64,000 nucleotides of DNA from Gaeumannomyces sp. JS-464 (GCA_002197995.1 NGZR01000003.1:1984001-2048000), one strand, 5' to 3'; positions 35,982 to 49,658 are shown, counted from the stretch's first letter. A program made the numbers and translations. Notes: a model not told the origin generated them from the letters alone.

Positions 35982-38900
35982 CTAGGCGCTTGCGCCAATG
36001 GGCTCCTGCGCCTCTTCGACCTCTGCCAGCTCCTCGGTGGCGCCGTCATAGTCCTCCTGCATCTCGAGCTTCTCCTGCTGCGCAATCGCCTGCGCCGAAA
36101 CGATCTCGGCAAGGCGCTTGAGCCGAGGAGTTTGCAGCCCTGCACATTGTGTGTTAGCAAGTGCCCGTTGTGGACTACCATTTTCGGCGGGAGGGAACAC
36201 GCACATGATGGGGTATATGTCTCCAGGGCGGTAATGACCCTGGGCTCGGCGATCTCATAAGGACCGCTGTCGTCCATGTCGACGGCCTGCAGGAGCAGCA
36301 CGTCGCTCTTCTCTGTTACCCTCGAGGCGACGGCCTTCATGATCTCGCCGTTGATGGGCTGCTCGTAGTCCGCAACCAGGTACTGGTTAAGCAGCTTCTG
36401 GATTTGGTTGGGGGAGAGCCTTGATTGGGGGAGGAAATCATCCAGTCAGCACGAGTCGCATGTGGACTCGGGGGGCAGAGACATCAGAGGCAACTTACAT
36501 CCAGCAAATATCCTGAATGATCTCAATGTCGTTCAGGGTAGCCTTCTTAAGCTGCAAAAGCTTGGTTGCTTGCTATAAGGGGTTTCTGGAGTTAGATACT
36601 GCACCGACCGTGAGGCATGGGTGACACGGGATATAGAGACATGACCTACCATCAAGTGCTCAAGCTGAAGGGTGCCCTCGGGCATGTCGTGGCTCTTGCA
36701 CCACTCCTCAATGCGGGTGATGTTGTAGTTGATCTGCAGACCACGCTTCCACGACAGGAAGTTGCGGCGCATCAGCAGGTCATTAAAGGCGGTGACGCCG
36801 ACCAGACGCAGCAGCTCTGTCACCGTCTGGGTGATGATGGTGTCCTCGAGGTAGTAGGCCTTCATGGCGCGGAACACGCTGTTCAGCAGGCTGAGCAGGT
36901 TGTCCATGCTGTAGGCAGGCGTCGAGTTGGATTGGAGCAGCTTGCCCAGGAACCGGCTGTTCTCGTTAGTAACGAAGCCGGGCAGCGACTGCGACTCGAT
37001 GATGGCGGGGATGATCATCTTGTGCAGCTTCTTCTTGAGCACCTTCATCCACGTGTGGTAGATGTTGAACTCGAGGCTCTCCAGGTCGTGCTTAACAATC
37101 TCCAGCAGACGGTCGTACTCGTAGTTGTCCGTCTTCTGCGCCTCGTACCAGTCCTCGGCGAGGAACACGAACGAGAGCATCTCGTGCACGTTGGACAGCC
37201 AGAAGGCGCCGGGGTTGATGGCGTCCTCACCGTCGTGCTGCATGACCTCCTGCTGGATCGACTGCATAACGTTGGCCAGGAACCGCTCCGACTCCTTGAC
37301 GAAGCCGTTGTTCCACATCTCCGACGTCACCAGGTTGATCAGGTACGACGGGAACAGCACCTCCTTGTCCGACGGCGGTGGGTTCGTGTTGGGCGACGGG
37401 ATCTTGAGGTTGCGGATGAGGCCGACCGTGACCTCTTCGTTGAGGCCGTCCTCGTCGGCGAGCAGCGACTCGAGCTCCATCTCGATCGTGTCGGCGCCGG
37501 CCACAAAGGTCGAGCCCGAAAGGTGCTGGCGCGTGTTGCCCGTGACCGCCATGGATACGGGGCGCGGGTTGTAGGCCATGCTGTACCTGTCCATCTCCCT
37601 GGGCTCGGCGCCGGCGCTGCGGCGCTTGGGCTTCTTGGACGAGACGAGGTTGATGAGGCCGTTGGCGATGGCCGGGGCGACGCCGCCGTTGGTAGCATCG
37701 CCGTTGGCAATGGGCGCGCTCCGCCTGGCCAGCTCCAGCTGGTCCTGGAGGTCGGCCAGCTGCTGCCTGAGGTTGTTCTTCTCCGCCTCGGAGCGCGTCA
37801 CGTCCTGCCTGGCCTGGTCGAGCTGCGTGCTGGTGGCCCGCAGCGAGTCCTTCAGCTCCGCCTCGGCCGCCTGCATCCTCTTGACGTTGGCCGCCGACTC
37901 GTCGAAGTTGGCCTGCAGCTTCGTGAAGTCCTGTTCCAGCTGCTCCAGCTTGGCGGCCGCGATACCGGCCTGGTTCGCCTCCGTCTGCAGCTCCTTGGTC
38001 CTGACCTCGAGCGCGTTGTGCCTGCTCTTCCACGACTTGATCTGGTTCTCGTAGTTCTCCACCTGGGTCTTGAGGTCCTTGTTCTGGGCCTTCATGGTTC
38101 CAAGCGACTGCGTCAACTCGACCACCTTGTTCTCCAGCTTGTACGAGATCTGCTTGAGATCGCGCGCCTCCTCCCTGACCTTCTTGTACTCTTTCCGCGC
38201 CGTCTTTCCGCGCCACAGGCTCTGGATGAGCGTGACCTTCTTGCGGTACTGGCGCCACGTGCGAAGCTGCCTCCTCGACCGCCAAACCCTCTGGATGAGG
38301 AGAGCGGCGTTGCCAACACGGGTCTCCATGATCTCCTTCCTACGCAGGTAGCCCTTCATGGCCGCTTGGATGTGGACGATCTCGGCACGAGTCTTCAGGA
38401 ACGCCTTGCGCTGCTTCTGGCCACGCCAGACCCTCTGGATGGTGGTGGCAGCCTTGGTGATGCGCATCTGCTGCGCCGCCTTGCGAGCCCTGGCGCCCCT
38501 GAAGATGGCCTGCGAGCGGATGATGGACTCGCGGGTCCGGAGATACCTACGGCGGTAGTACCTCGCCCGCAGGTTCTTCTGGATCATGATGGCCGAGTCG
38601 TTGAGCTTGTTCGTCCTCAGGTTCTCCAGGAAGGCGAGCATACCCGCGCGGAAGAAGATCTTGGTCAGACCAAGCTGGTACTTGTCAGTACCCTTGGCCC
38701 CCGTGCTGTTGCCCAGGGCCGTGGACAGGATGGCGTTGGCCATGGGCCTGATCTCGGCAGTCCACTGGCTGGACGGTACCAGCATGTAGTAGCGGAGCGC
38801 AAATTCCTCGTACGTCCACCTGGTCGGGTAGCCGGCAGTGCTAATGCGGACCGTCTCGAGGACACCGCAGGCCCTCAGCTGGCTGAGGACCATGGGTCCC

Positions 38901-41156
38901 TCGAACTTCCAGGCCTCCTTGGCCTCGTTGGGCTTGATACACCTGATGTAGTGGACATCGGTGTTGTTGATGGTGTTCATCAGCTCGATGAGCGAGGAGC
39001 GGAAGATGCCTCCCAGAGTCGGCTTGCGGTTCACCGCGACACCAATCTTACGACCCGCTGCGGGCTTCACAGCCGAGGTCGTCGCAGATGCCAGGTCCTT
39101 CTCGCGAACAGCCGAGGCAGCGTCTAGGACCTGGCCTAGGAACTTGTTGCTCGACGCCCGGAGGACCGCCATGTGCTCGTCCGGCACGGTATCGCGATTC
39201 TTCTCGATGAAGCCCTCGGACTCGTACGTAACGTCGACGGCATAGTGGCAGACGGTGAAGGCTGACTTTCCGAACCTGGGCTTCTTGTAGAACTTGTGCT
39301 TGTCGCCCGAGTAGTGGTGGTGCAGCTTGGTCACAAACTGCTCGTCGGCGCCCATGGGAAGCCTCGACTCCTCGTCCAGGAGCGACAGGATACCCAGCTT
39401 GCCTTCGATCAGGTCGATGCAGGGCTGGTTGTCAGAGAAGTCGATAAAAGTCCAGTCGATCTGCTCCTTCAGGTACTCCTCCTGCTCCAGCTTGAAGACG
39501 TGCTGGTTGAACTCCTGCTGCAGCTTCTCGTTGGCATAGTTGATACAGAACTGCTCGAAAGAGTTCTTGGCGAAGTGCTCGAAACCGTAGATATCCAGGA
39601 CACCGATGAAAGACTTGACGCGGTTGAGAACCTCGTCCGTGGCCAAGCTTCGGTTAATGATGTCGACAAGCCAGTCGAACAGGCTGGAGTAGATGAACTT
39701 TGCGACCGAGTCTCGCACAACGATAGCCTGGGCCTGCGTCAGGTTTGAAGTGATCTTTTCACCCCTAGTGACCAGCTGCTTCTTGACGATCCACTTGGCG
39801 AACTCAGTAGCGTTGATACCCAGTATACCGCAGGCGCGCTCCAGGGACGGCTCCGTCGGAGCCAGAACACTGTCCGTCCTTGAGGCACCGATCTTGACGT
39901 TGCCGAGGTGGAGCAGACCTGCCAGTAGCTTGAAGATCTCGTCTTGCTGGCCTTCGTCAACACCAATCGTCTTAAGCGAAGCCTTGGTGGCGTGGAACTC
40001 GGCCTTGTCGTCGACGCCGTCGATGGTCGGCGTGTTGCCCTGGTTCAGGTACTCGAACTGCTCGATCGGCAGGATGCCTAGCTCCTCGCGCTGCTGGTCC
40101 GTCACACCAGCCACCAACTGGTAGAAGATGTGGTAGTTGCGCTCCTTCAGTGGCTGGAAGACCAGACGCGACCGCTCGAGCAGGTAGGTCCTGATCTTGG
40201 CACCGATAATGTTGGTCTGAGAGTCCGAACATGATCTCGATGTACTTTCCGAACCGCGACGAGTTGTCGTTCCTCGTGGTTTTTGCGTTTCCGAAAGCTT
40301 CCATGATGGGGTTCGTGGCCAGGATCTGCTCCTCCGTCTCGCTCATGGACTCGGAGCCTTTTTTAGACCTTCCGCCTGGGTTGTCGGGCGATTCTCTCGT
40401 GGCAAAGTACCGCATGATATACTTAGCACTGACGGTCTTGCCGGCACCGGACTCTCCCGAGACCACGACAGTCTGGTTCTTGTTATCTCTCAACATGTCC
40501 ATGAAGGCCTCCTCAGCGATGGCGAAAAGGTGGGGCGCTTGGGTTGCCCTCTGCTTCCCGGCATAGACTTGGACCATGCCGGGGACATAGAGGGAGTCGA
40601 CACGGGCGAAAGGGTTCGCCGCTATTAGTACTATTCCCGAGTATGTGTAAATCTCCTTCTGGGCATATCGAAGGCGGATAGCTTGGAGGACTGGCGAGCG
40701 GGGCGGTCAAGGCCAGCGTTAGTCCAGGTGTATATGCGGCAGAGCGAAGGGAGGCTCGAGGGATGCATACCAGCCGGCTCGTTCAGGTGCGACAGGTTCG
40801 TCAAATCATCGCTGGCCTCAAGCATAGTCGGGTTCATCAACGGCGGTAATGAGGGTCGGAACCGTTCTGGAGCCCCTCGAGGGTGACATTGACATCTTTG
40901 GTCTACGCAACACGGTGCCGGACGGGGACTGTTAGAAGCTGCGGGCAATACTTTGGATAGAGCAAGTAGGACTATGTAGACAGGAGCGGTCGGCGGTGGG
41001 ATGAGGGGTCTGCAGACGTACCGAGCCATCCTCGAGCTTGAAGGTGAGGGTCACCTTGGAGCCGTCGACCTTCTTGTTGACCACCTCGGAGGCGACCCAG
41101 CCCTCGGCGGCGTCGGGCTGCCAGGCCCTCGTCCCAACATCGTACGTCTCCGACAT
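35982..41156 (-). CDS. MYO2: Class V myosin heavy chain (frame broken twice)
   Basis: Actin motor that carries vesicles and organelles to hyphal tips. Six exons: 41156-41022, 40902-40771, 40690-36650, 36572-36499, 36419-36205 and 36139-35982. Order of parts: SH3-like N-terminus ([15 protein letters not shown]); motor domain with P-loop GESGAGKT and switch [20 protein letters not shown] relay; about six IQ motifs (residues ~760-930, for example [13 protein letters not shown]); a coiled coil; and the globular DIL cargo domain ending in [13 protein letters not shown]. An extra base at 40225-40226 and a missing base at 40853-40855 break the frame in the motor domain. With both corrected the coding length is 4755 nt, 1584 residues, the normal size. 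The protein is an essential-class motor in relatives, so true loss is unlikely. Confidence 0.96.
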
Positions 41157-44055
41157 GTTGTGCGGATGGGGGCGGCGGCGGCAGCGAGACCAAGTCGGCT
41201 CGGTGCACTAGTCGTGGGGCCACGGGCGGGCTCGAGCTTGTTGGGGGGGATTTCCCGCGGGACTCGAGGCCCAGAGAGCGAGGCAAGCAAATAAGACTGT
41301 TGCGACGAAGCTGCAGGCGGCGGCACGGCGCGACAGGTGCTGCGGGGAGACAGGACTTTGATCAAAGAACTGCTGGGGAGGCGACCTCGGCGGGCGAGAT
41401 GCAGCAGGAAGGAGGGTGTCGAGTCGGGCGGTGGCCACAAGTCAACAGTGGAGGCGGGAGCAGACAGGCGCTTCTGCGGGAGACATTCGTGTAAACTGAA
41501 AAAGCGGACACATGAAACCAGACAAAGTGATGCTGGCCAGAACGAAGAGAAGGCAAGGGAAACACGCAGCCAAAAAAATTCCGGGCCGTCCTGTTGGGAG
41601 GAGCAGACCGTGGTGGATGGCCTGGTTCCAGCGTCCTCCTAAGCCAGACGATGTGACGCGGTAGGTGGTGGTGGTGGTGGTGGTGGTGGCAGCGAGGCAG
41701 CACAGCGAAGCGGGCGAGCGGCCGGGAGGTTTATTTCACGTTGCATGTGCAGTAGCCCGCACTGTCAGGAGGTTAGTCCTGAATCGAGGTCCGTAGGCCA
41801 GCGCCTGGCAAAAGGGGCTTCGATTATTACTGGGGGTTGCTGGCGGAAGAAAAAAAAAAAAGTTGAGGGGTCCCCCAGCTCTGTCGGGATTGGCCTTGGG
41901 CGGGCAAAGCTCCACGGTCACGGTCAAAGAACGGCTGACTGTCTGATAGTGGTGGCTGCAAGGGGCAGTGTGTGAGAGCTATCAAGCCAGAAGTGCTGTC
42001 AAAAGCAGTTAGAAGCGTCAGTCTTGAGCTCGTTTGTTTGGCTGTCTGCTGGCTGTCGTTTCGGACACATGCCCATTCAATCTGTGCTTTTTGGTTGTTT
42101 ATCATCATTTTTTTTTATCCCTGGATTCTCGTCGTTTCCCACCCATGACTTCACCGCCTGTCCGCCGCAGAGGTGTAACGACTGATGCACCAGCCCTGTC
42201 ATTGGTTCTGCGGAGTGCTGCCCATCTTGGCCTTGGCTTCCCGCCTCCTCAAATGCGGTTGCTGTTGGCCCAATTTTCCCCTCTTATTCCCTGGCCTCCC
42301 CTCGCCCTTCCTCTCTATTCGTTCGGTCCTTGCGCTCGTCTTTCTTTTCGTTTTCTAATTGTCATGGCCTGCTTGCCTGGTCACTTTCTTCCCCGACCGT
42401 GGGCACATTGCCTTGAGGCGTCCCACCTGTGAAAAAAAAGGAAGCAAGACGGACAGGTCAAACAAGAAAGAAAGAAAGCTCCGCCAAGTCGGAGAGCAGC
42501 GCAGAATGTCCCTCCCACGCGCACACACACACACACAACAGAGCAAGCAAAGCAGGCAAGCCCACATGGTCGCACCGAGTCGTTCCAAGCCCAGGAACCG
42601 CCTCGCAGCCTCTCAACCCTCACCAGTGTTTTCCCTACTGCTGCATGGAGCCAGCATGGAATTGTTCGCGTGCGTTCGAGGCTAGCATTGGGCGCCCCGC
42701 CCTCCTTGCCCCACCCCTCGTTCTCTCTTTGCGATCATCCACAGAAAGAAAAAGAAGAAGCTCTGATCGCCCGCCTTTTTCTCATCAGCACCCCGGCAGC
42801 CGGGGACGCATGGTCTTTTTGTGGCTGGTATTGCCGGGCCCTGGTGGTCACATTGGGGTGGCTGGTCGGTGCCAGCAACCAAATGGGTGAGCGGGCTCAT
42901 TGGAATCGGTGAGGCAATGGCCATATGTAGCCTACCATTGGTTGCGTTTAGATATTTCGATGGGATGGGAGGGCTTCTGCAATGCTCCCATCACTTATGC
43001 TGTCGTCAACGAACGCATCCCTCATCCTGGACGTCCTCCCGGTGTCTCTGAAGAGGGAGAGAGGGGAGCCGGGTGGGACGCCATCCGACACTCTCACCAG
43101 ACGCCTATATCAATCCCGCCTATGGGCTTGTCCGGGTAGCCAGTAATGCAACGCATCGCCAGGACAGCACTCTCTCCCCGGGTTTACACCTGTCCCGTTC
43201 ATGTTAACATAGAATGCCTCTTTTACTCAGCGGCACGAACGGCACCTCGTTGGGGAACACCGCACCCAGCAAGGCCAGTTTTTTTTTTTTGGTGGTTTGT
43301 TTATTTTCCGCGATCAGTCTTGCCGGTCGCAGCCAACATGTTTCGAAACCCGTTGGCGGGACGCGCCATCTAATGATCCAGTCCCCTTTTCGGCCTGGGA
43401 TGGCGGCTCGTCCAATTTCCCGCCGGCACTGTGGCTCCCCCCACGGCCTTCTTCAAGGGTGCGACGGCACCATTCCTTGGAAAATCGTCCAGCTTGGAAA
43501 CAGCTGTGCTTCAGGCTCTCGAACCACCCCTGAGGGTAGATCGCCCCGGCGTTCGCGCTCGCCGTCCGTTGCTTCACGAGTTTTGCAGTGCCTCCCGTCG
43601 CCTCGAGCAAGCCAACCACGTGGGGATAACTCATTTCCTAGTCCAAGTTACGTCCATGGTTTCTTTCCGTCGCCCAGATGTATGTTCCCAGAAGCATGAA
43701 CTCATTCCCTTTTCTGGTCTGGATCTTAACCTTTCCATTCTTATATTGCTATCCCGAAGCATAAGGCTGAATATTGTTGAACTATACCTTTAATTCATGC
43801 CACTTCTCTCCCCTCTGGGTTTTGTTCCTCTCCTTTTCTTTTCGATTCTTTTCTCTCTCCTTCCTTTTTTGTGCTCCATCCCAATTTTAACCCGAATGCG
43901 ATGTTGAATGATGACCTGAACACACGGATGATCCGAGAAAGTGAAAAGATCTCCATTTTCAAAACATGGGCCTGCCCCAGCCCCCCTACCCCTGTTGCCG
44001 TCTGTTTGTTTGTTTTCTCCCCCATCCTTCGCCGCCCGCAGTTTATAGAGCGCGA
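41157..44055. other. 2.9 kb intergenic region upstream of the myosin gene
   Basis: Contains the myosin promoter and the 3' flank of the phosphoglycerate dehydrogenase gene. A GTG trinucleotide run lies at 41664-41690 and CA-rich sequence at 42519-42540. No coding exon recognised on either strand. Confidence 0.5.
41664..41690. repeat. (GTG)n trinucleotide run
   Basis: About nine GTG units in the myosin upstream region, non-coding. Confidence 0.9.
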
Positions 44056-45557
44056 TCAGAAAAGAACGCGGGTCATGATCCGCGCTGAATACCTAGTCAG
44101 TAAACCTGCTCCGTGCTGCCACGCGATACCGAAGTACGAAAATAACGAAAACAGGGGGCGCGGGCGGGTCTGCTTACAGCTGAGCGCCTCCAGGGCATCG
44201 TGGATCTCCTTGATATCCCCTCCTTGACATCGCTAATGTCGGCCATCAGGTAGGCAACATCACCCTTGCTGTCCGAGATCTGCTTGTCGACGTTGTGGTC
44301 CCCGAGGATCTCGTTGACCTTGCGCAGCACACCGGGAACGTTTCGGTGGATGTAGATGACGCGGCCGTGGTTGGGCTCCTCCAGGGTCAGCGAGCGCAGG
44401 TTGACCTCGGGCAGGTTGACGCTGCCGAGGGTGACGCCCTGGTTGATGTAGCGGACAAGAGCATCGCCGACCTCGGCGCCGATGGCCCGCTGGGCCTCCT
44501 CGGTGCTGCCTCCAATGTGCGGCGTCAGGATGAGGTTGGACAGGCTACGCAGGTCCTCGGCCCAGGTGTTTAGCGAGTTGTTGAAGTAATCACCGTTGGC
44601 CGCAGGCTCGTTGGGGTACACGTCGAGGGCGGCGCCGGCGACTTTGCCGGCGCGCATGGCGTTCACCAGTGCGGGGATGTCAACGACGGAGCCGCGGCTC
44701 GCGTTGATCAGGTATGCGCCGTCCTTCATGTGGCCCAGCTCGCGACTCGAGATCATGTTCTTGGTCTCGGGCGTCTCGGGCACGTGCAGGGTCACAAAGT
44801 CGGCCTCGCCCAGCAGCTCCTGCAGGCTCGCAACCTGGCGCGCCTTACCCAGGGCCATGAGCGTCACAACGTCGTAGTAGATGACCGACATTCCCATGGC
44901 CTCGGCCAGGACCGAGAGCTGGGAGCCGATGTGGCCGTACCCGACGATGCCGAGCGTTTTGCCGCGGATCTCCCAGCACTTTGCGCTGACCTTGTTCCAG
45001 CTGCCGCGGTGCATCTCATTGGAGCGGTCGCCCAGCTGCCGGGCGAGCGTGATGATCTCGGCGATCACCAGCTCCGCCACGCTGCGCGAGTTGGCAAAGG
45101 GAGAGTTGAAGACGGCGATGCCATGGCGCGCCGCGAAGTCCAGGTCCACCTGGTTGGTGCCGATGCAGAAGCAGCCGACGACAAGGAGGTTCTTAGCCTC
45201 GCGCAGCACCTTCTCTGACAGCTTCGTCTTTGAACGGATGCCAATGACGTGCACCTCACGGATCTTCTCGATGAGCTGATCCTCAGGCAGGGAGGTCTTG
45301 TAGGCCTCGACCTGATACCCCTGTTCCTTGAGGATGTCCTGCCCACTCTTGTTGACGTTTTCCAACAGGAGGATTTTGATATCGGTAGTGTTGAAGGGCT
45401 TCAGCGGCTTGGCGGTGGCCCTCCTCGGAGAGGCAAAGGCAGAACGACTCAGTGGTGGTGAAAAGGCTGAGGGTGATGTGGAGACGGCGACACTGGAGAT
45501 AACATTCCGCCCCTGGGGTGAGAGGATATCCCAAGGAGCCGCCATCGCTGTCGGCAA
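44056..45557 (-). CDS. SER33: D-3-phosphoglycerate dehydrogenase (frame broken once)
   Basis: First step of serine synthesis: oxidises 3-phosphoglycerate to phosphohydroxypyruvate with NAD. Two exons (45557-44178 and 44084-44056) separated by a 93-base intron. Features in order: a Ser-rich N-terminal extension of about 55 residues; the catalytic D-2-hydroxyacid dehydrogenase domain with the NAD loop GIVGYGHIGSQL; the active-site Arg in NASRGSVVD; the catalytic His in HIGGSTEEAQ; and a C-terminal ACT domain (RNVPGVLRKVNEILGDHNV). One base is missing in the C run 44217-44220 just before the intron. With it the coding length is 1410 nt, 469 residues, and the end reads SRIMTRVLF, as in fungal relatives. 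Without it the ACT domain would have a false tail. Confidence 0.95.
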
Positions 45558-48061
45558 GCAGCTGATGCCTTTGGGGTGAGGTAGGTTTAGAGGTTCAACG
45601 CCGAACGGGTAGCTTCCTTGGCTGCCACTTCTGATCAGGTGTCTTGTTCGCTCCCAGACAAGTAATGCCTCCTAGCCGAGCCCGCGAATGCCCCCAGGCA
45701 AGATTCTGCTGTCTGGTAGGAAGGTGGCAGTTACCGCGTAGAGGTATGTTAATTGCAAGAAATGAGACGGCGTTTTTGTCTTGATGAGCAAAGCCGACTC
45801 AATCAATAGTGGGGTCGGTTCACTGTAGCACCCGATTTTGCCATTGACGTAGGCGAGAGAAACGCGGGATGTGCTGCTACATGTGCAGTCACAGCGGGGT
45901 TGAGTCATTGGTCAGAATAATTTTTTTTTTCTTCGTCTCTTGGAGGTATTTCTCGGATCAAATTTCATCTGTAACGTGAATGAATAATTCCGCGCCGAGC
46001 ATCGGAGCCAGCTTTTTAGTGACCAGCCTCAGCTGCGGGACAATTGGGTCTTGGGACTTGCTTACGGAGACGCCTAGAGGAGGCGGCTCTGGTTCTGGGG
46101 TTATGCCGTTGTCACTTACACATAGCAGAGGCGTCTCAGGGCGATGTATCTCCACCGTGCTACCAAAAACACTTCACTCATAGCAGCCCTTGGAGAGTAC
46201 CGGAATGTCAAAGAGGCTATCCGGATACCTCACGAGCTGGCGGTGATTATAAAGCATCGCATGTTGCTCCGACCGGTCCGGCTGGCAATAGCCTCTTATG
46301 CTGCGGGTCCACGGCGGGATTTGAAGGGCTTGAAGAGCGAAGGACACAACGTCACTTCTTGAATTGACCCGCCCGACCCGCACAGACAGACCGCTATCGA
46401 GTCGAGGACGGTGAGACGAGCGTCGCACTTTCCCATCACCCATAAGAGAGTTGCTCAAGCCTGTTGGACAACAAACAACACACGTCTTTCTTTGGCTGGA
46501 CCCTGTTTTCTTTTCCCATCGCGGACCCCTGGAACTGGTCTGCAATGGGAAAGAGGGGCGCCTTCGTCGGACCCCTTGCGCCGACACCCAGAAAAGCTCC
46601 AGGGCACCTCGAATCAGGTCAGGAATGGTCTCGATGCTGTGTCAGACAGGTGGGGGTTCCACAAACAACCATTTGTGCCGAATACACCATGCCGAGCAGG
46701 TAGTCATCGATCGAAGCTATTCGAGGTTCCAGCACATTTGATGTGCTTCTTTGCTGGACGCCAGTCTAGTACGAAGTGGGATGTGGCTGGGAAGGAAACT
46801 TGCCATACTTGCCATCTTTTTCCAAAACATGGAACCCAACCAAGCCAAAGCAAAAGCGCAACATCTCGTGGATGTCGGTGCGGCGGAAAGACGGAGATGG
46901 GAATTTTAGCCAGTAAACCTCACCCCAACAAAATCTCAAGGTTTGAACGTGCCACCCAACTGTGTACAACTCCTACTAGGCCATAGAATCCGATTGTGCG
47001 AATGTGCAGCCAATTTAGAAAGGTAGGGGCCTCGGCGCCCTCATCTATAACATGACGGGCAATCCAATCATTATGGCCATGAGGCTACATTGATGGTATG
47101 ACTCCAATGACAATCGAGGCCATGTCCTTGTTTTCTTCATCCGAAGTGCTCCATTTCGCTGGTCCTTCCGCTGCACCGTCCCCGAAAAAAGGTTTAACCG
47201 GCATCATGTATCCCGTTCCATCCGTTCGTTCGTCATCGGGTCGACTAGCCGGCACTCGAGGGATGTGCAGGCACGGAGTCAATGAAACGGGCATCTCCGG
47301 CCGACTTTTAGCCCCACTCCGCAGGGGCACCGGGGGTTCTTGTCTTCGGCCCCTTCCCGAGAACGGCCGGCCATATCGCCTCCCACTTTCGGTCCGTCTC
47401 TCTCTCCTTTTTTTTTTTTCTCTCTCCCACTAGTTACTCTCTTTAGTACCTGTGGGCGGCGGCGCCAATGATACATATTCACGTGCTCAGTGCGCTTTTC
47501 CTATCTAACTTTCACCAATGTAGATAACAGCAACGGACTAAGCAATGGCTCAAAACACAACGGTGAAGTTTGCGGCTGAGGTTGAACTAGTATGTATAAG
47601 TGCCGTTGAAAACAATGACATGACAGCGATAGCCCAACCTGGCATCGCCCTCAACCCAAACAATCCTCCGTGTATTCTCCGTCAATGTGCCGCTCGAGGG
47701 CAAGAGAGTGTAGCTCGGAAAACCCAAACACATCGAAAACATCGTACAGGGCCAATACCAGGTCCCAAATTGGGGAAGCCATGTGTGCAATAGGAAGGGG
47801 AAACGGGAGGGGAACGAGAAACGCCTCTCTGACCAGACGGGGAAAACGCGGGTTTTGACTTTTTGCTCTTTTTTTTGTTCTTCCTGGTGTGAAAAATTAC
47901 GGTCTATCGGGAAAACCCATGCTCAAGCTATAAATTCACATAAAAAGGGGGCTGGTTTTCTCTGATGACTGCCCGCACAACAGTCGAGATTAATGCTGAT
48001 GGCCGCGGGGGGCGGCTGCTCCCGAAGTAGGCTGTCGCCAGCAGATGGCAAGGCAGCCGCT
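45558..48061. other. 2.5 kb intergenic region
   Basis: Contains the dehydrogenase promoter and the NAP1 3' flank. Poly-T runs are at 45921-45931 and 47408-47421. No supportable gene on either strand. Confidence 0.5.
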
Positions 48062-49658
48062 TTAGCTCTGCTTGCACTCGGCGGCCTCCTGTTTCGGCTT
48101 GGAGCCATCATCCTGTTGTTTGGCGAGAGGTTAGTCGTCGACCGGTACACAGCAGGGAGAAACGGGGCGCTCGGAAACCTACATCATCATCGTCCGACTC
48201 GTCCTCGTCGTCGTGGTCTTCACTCATGTCATCCTCGTCATCATCCTCGTCGAACTCATCCTCAAGGTCCTCCTCTTCCATCTGCTCATAGGCAAGTGCC
48301 TCGCCGGTGAACCAATCGATAGCCCTCGGGATAAGCTTCTCCTTGATGTCCTCACCGAGCTGGTAGTCAAGCTCAAGGCGGTCCTCAATGTCCGAGGCCG
48401 CATCTTCATCGTCCTCAGTAGGGGCCTTCGGGGGAGAGAAGAAGTTGAAGAAGGACTCGGTGGGCACAATCTTCTTGACAGTGCGTGTTTGCTTGGTGTC
48501 TGGAGGGGACGAGGTCAGCGGAAATTCGACATGAATCGAAGACATGCGTGATATGACTTACTCTTGTTGCGCTGCTTCTTGGACTCAATGCGGACAGTCA
48601 AGTCCTTGTCGGTCTTCCAGTCGATCTTGTCGCCCTCAGCGTGGTCGTAGATGAAATCGCCGCCGTAGCCGGACTCGTTCTGGTAGAAGTAGGTCTTTGA
48701 GATGGTCTTGTTGGTGAAGAACTCGTTCTCCTCAAACTCAAAGATAAGACGGAAACCAGGCTTGTCGAGGTACTCCATTCGGATGTCGGTGATGTGCTTA
48801 AGGGCCTGCTCATCGCGGTCGGTGATCATCTCGGCCAGAGAGATCTGGTTCTTCATGGCTGAGAGCCAGAACTCTGGGATACCAGCGACGTTCGGGTCGA
48901 CCGAGCTGGCACCGGCATCGGCCGACTTCTCAGCCGCGGGCTTCTCCTCCTTCTCATCGTCCTCATCCTGCTCACCGGCCTCGACCTCGGCGTCGGTGGG
49001 CTCGGACTTGCCGTTGATGATGGCTGCACGCTTCTGGTATAGAGGGGTGAACTTGGCGAAGTACTTCTTCTCGAGCTGGAGAACCTCTTCCTGGAACTCG
49101 GCCTCGAGCTTAGAATGGTCCTTCTGGATTCCCTTGAGGCCGGCGACGCGGCGCTTGATCTGCGGCGGCAGCGACTCGATGTAGCCGGAAGAGCGGCCAA
49201 TGAGTCCGCCGAGGCGACCCTGGATCATCTCAACGAGCTTGGGGTTTTGGGCGAAGATGGAGGCGGCGGTAAGCTCCTCTGCAGAGGGGCGGAACCGTGT
49301 AAGTGACGAGACAGACACACAGAGGTAGGGAAGGGAGGCTGTAGCCAGCATGGCAGAGCCCAGGCCGTCCGGCAATAAAGATCTCGCCAGAGGGCGAGGC
49401 AGGAGCTGGGGCGGGTTGTTGAGGCCGGATATCAACGGAGGACGAACGAACCTTCCTTGATGCTGGCGACATTTGGCTGTTGGGCGTGCGAGGTGATGGG
49501 CGCGGTGTTCAAGGGGGTGTTCTGGGGAGTACTGTTTGTTTGTTACACGGCAGGCCGTCAGCAGGCAGGCATCGCGACGACGGGCTTGAGGCCCAGGGAA
49601 GGGCAAGCACTTACGGCGCGACCTGGTCGGCACGCTTGTTGGGGATCGGCTCGGCCAT
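48062..49658 (-). CDS. NAP1: Nucleosome assembly protein 1, with CaaX end
   Basis: Histone H2A-H2B chaperone that shuttles between cytoplasm and nucleus. Five exons (49658-49615, 49531-49452, 49278-48562, 48499-48183, 48112-48062) give 1209 nt, 402 residues, with the frame intact. The NAP domain is clear: a long dimerisation helix (residues ~55-110), [25 protein letters not shown], and [10 protein letters not shown] in the earmuff region. The acidic tail [20 protein letters not shown] follows. The last exon is only 51 bases and ends CKQS, a CaaX farnesylation box also seen in animal and plant NAP1 proteins. Intron 2 uses donor GTTCGT. Divergent from the P5B ATPase gene. Confidence 0.96.

Noticed and set aside
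36617..39127. 836-residue open frame opposite the myosin gene
   Set aside because: A shadow of GC-rich myosin coding sequence; its Leu/Val/Arg-rich composition shows no domain.
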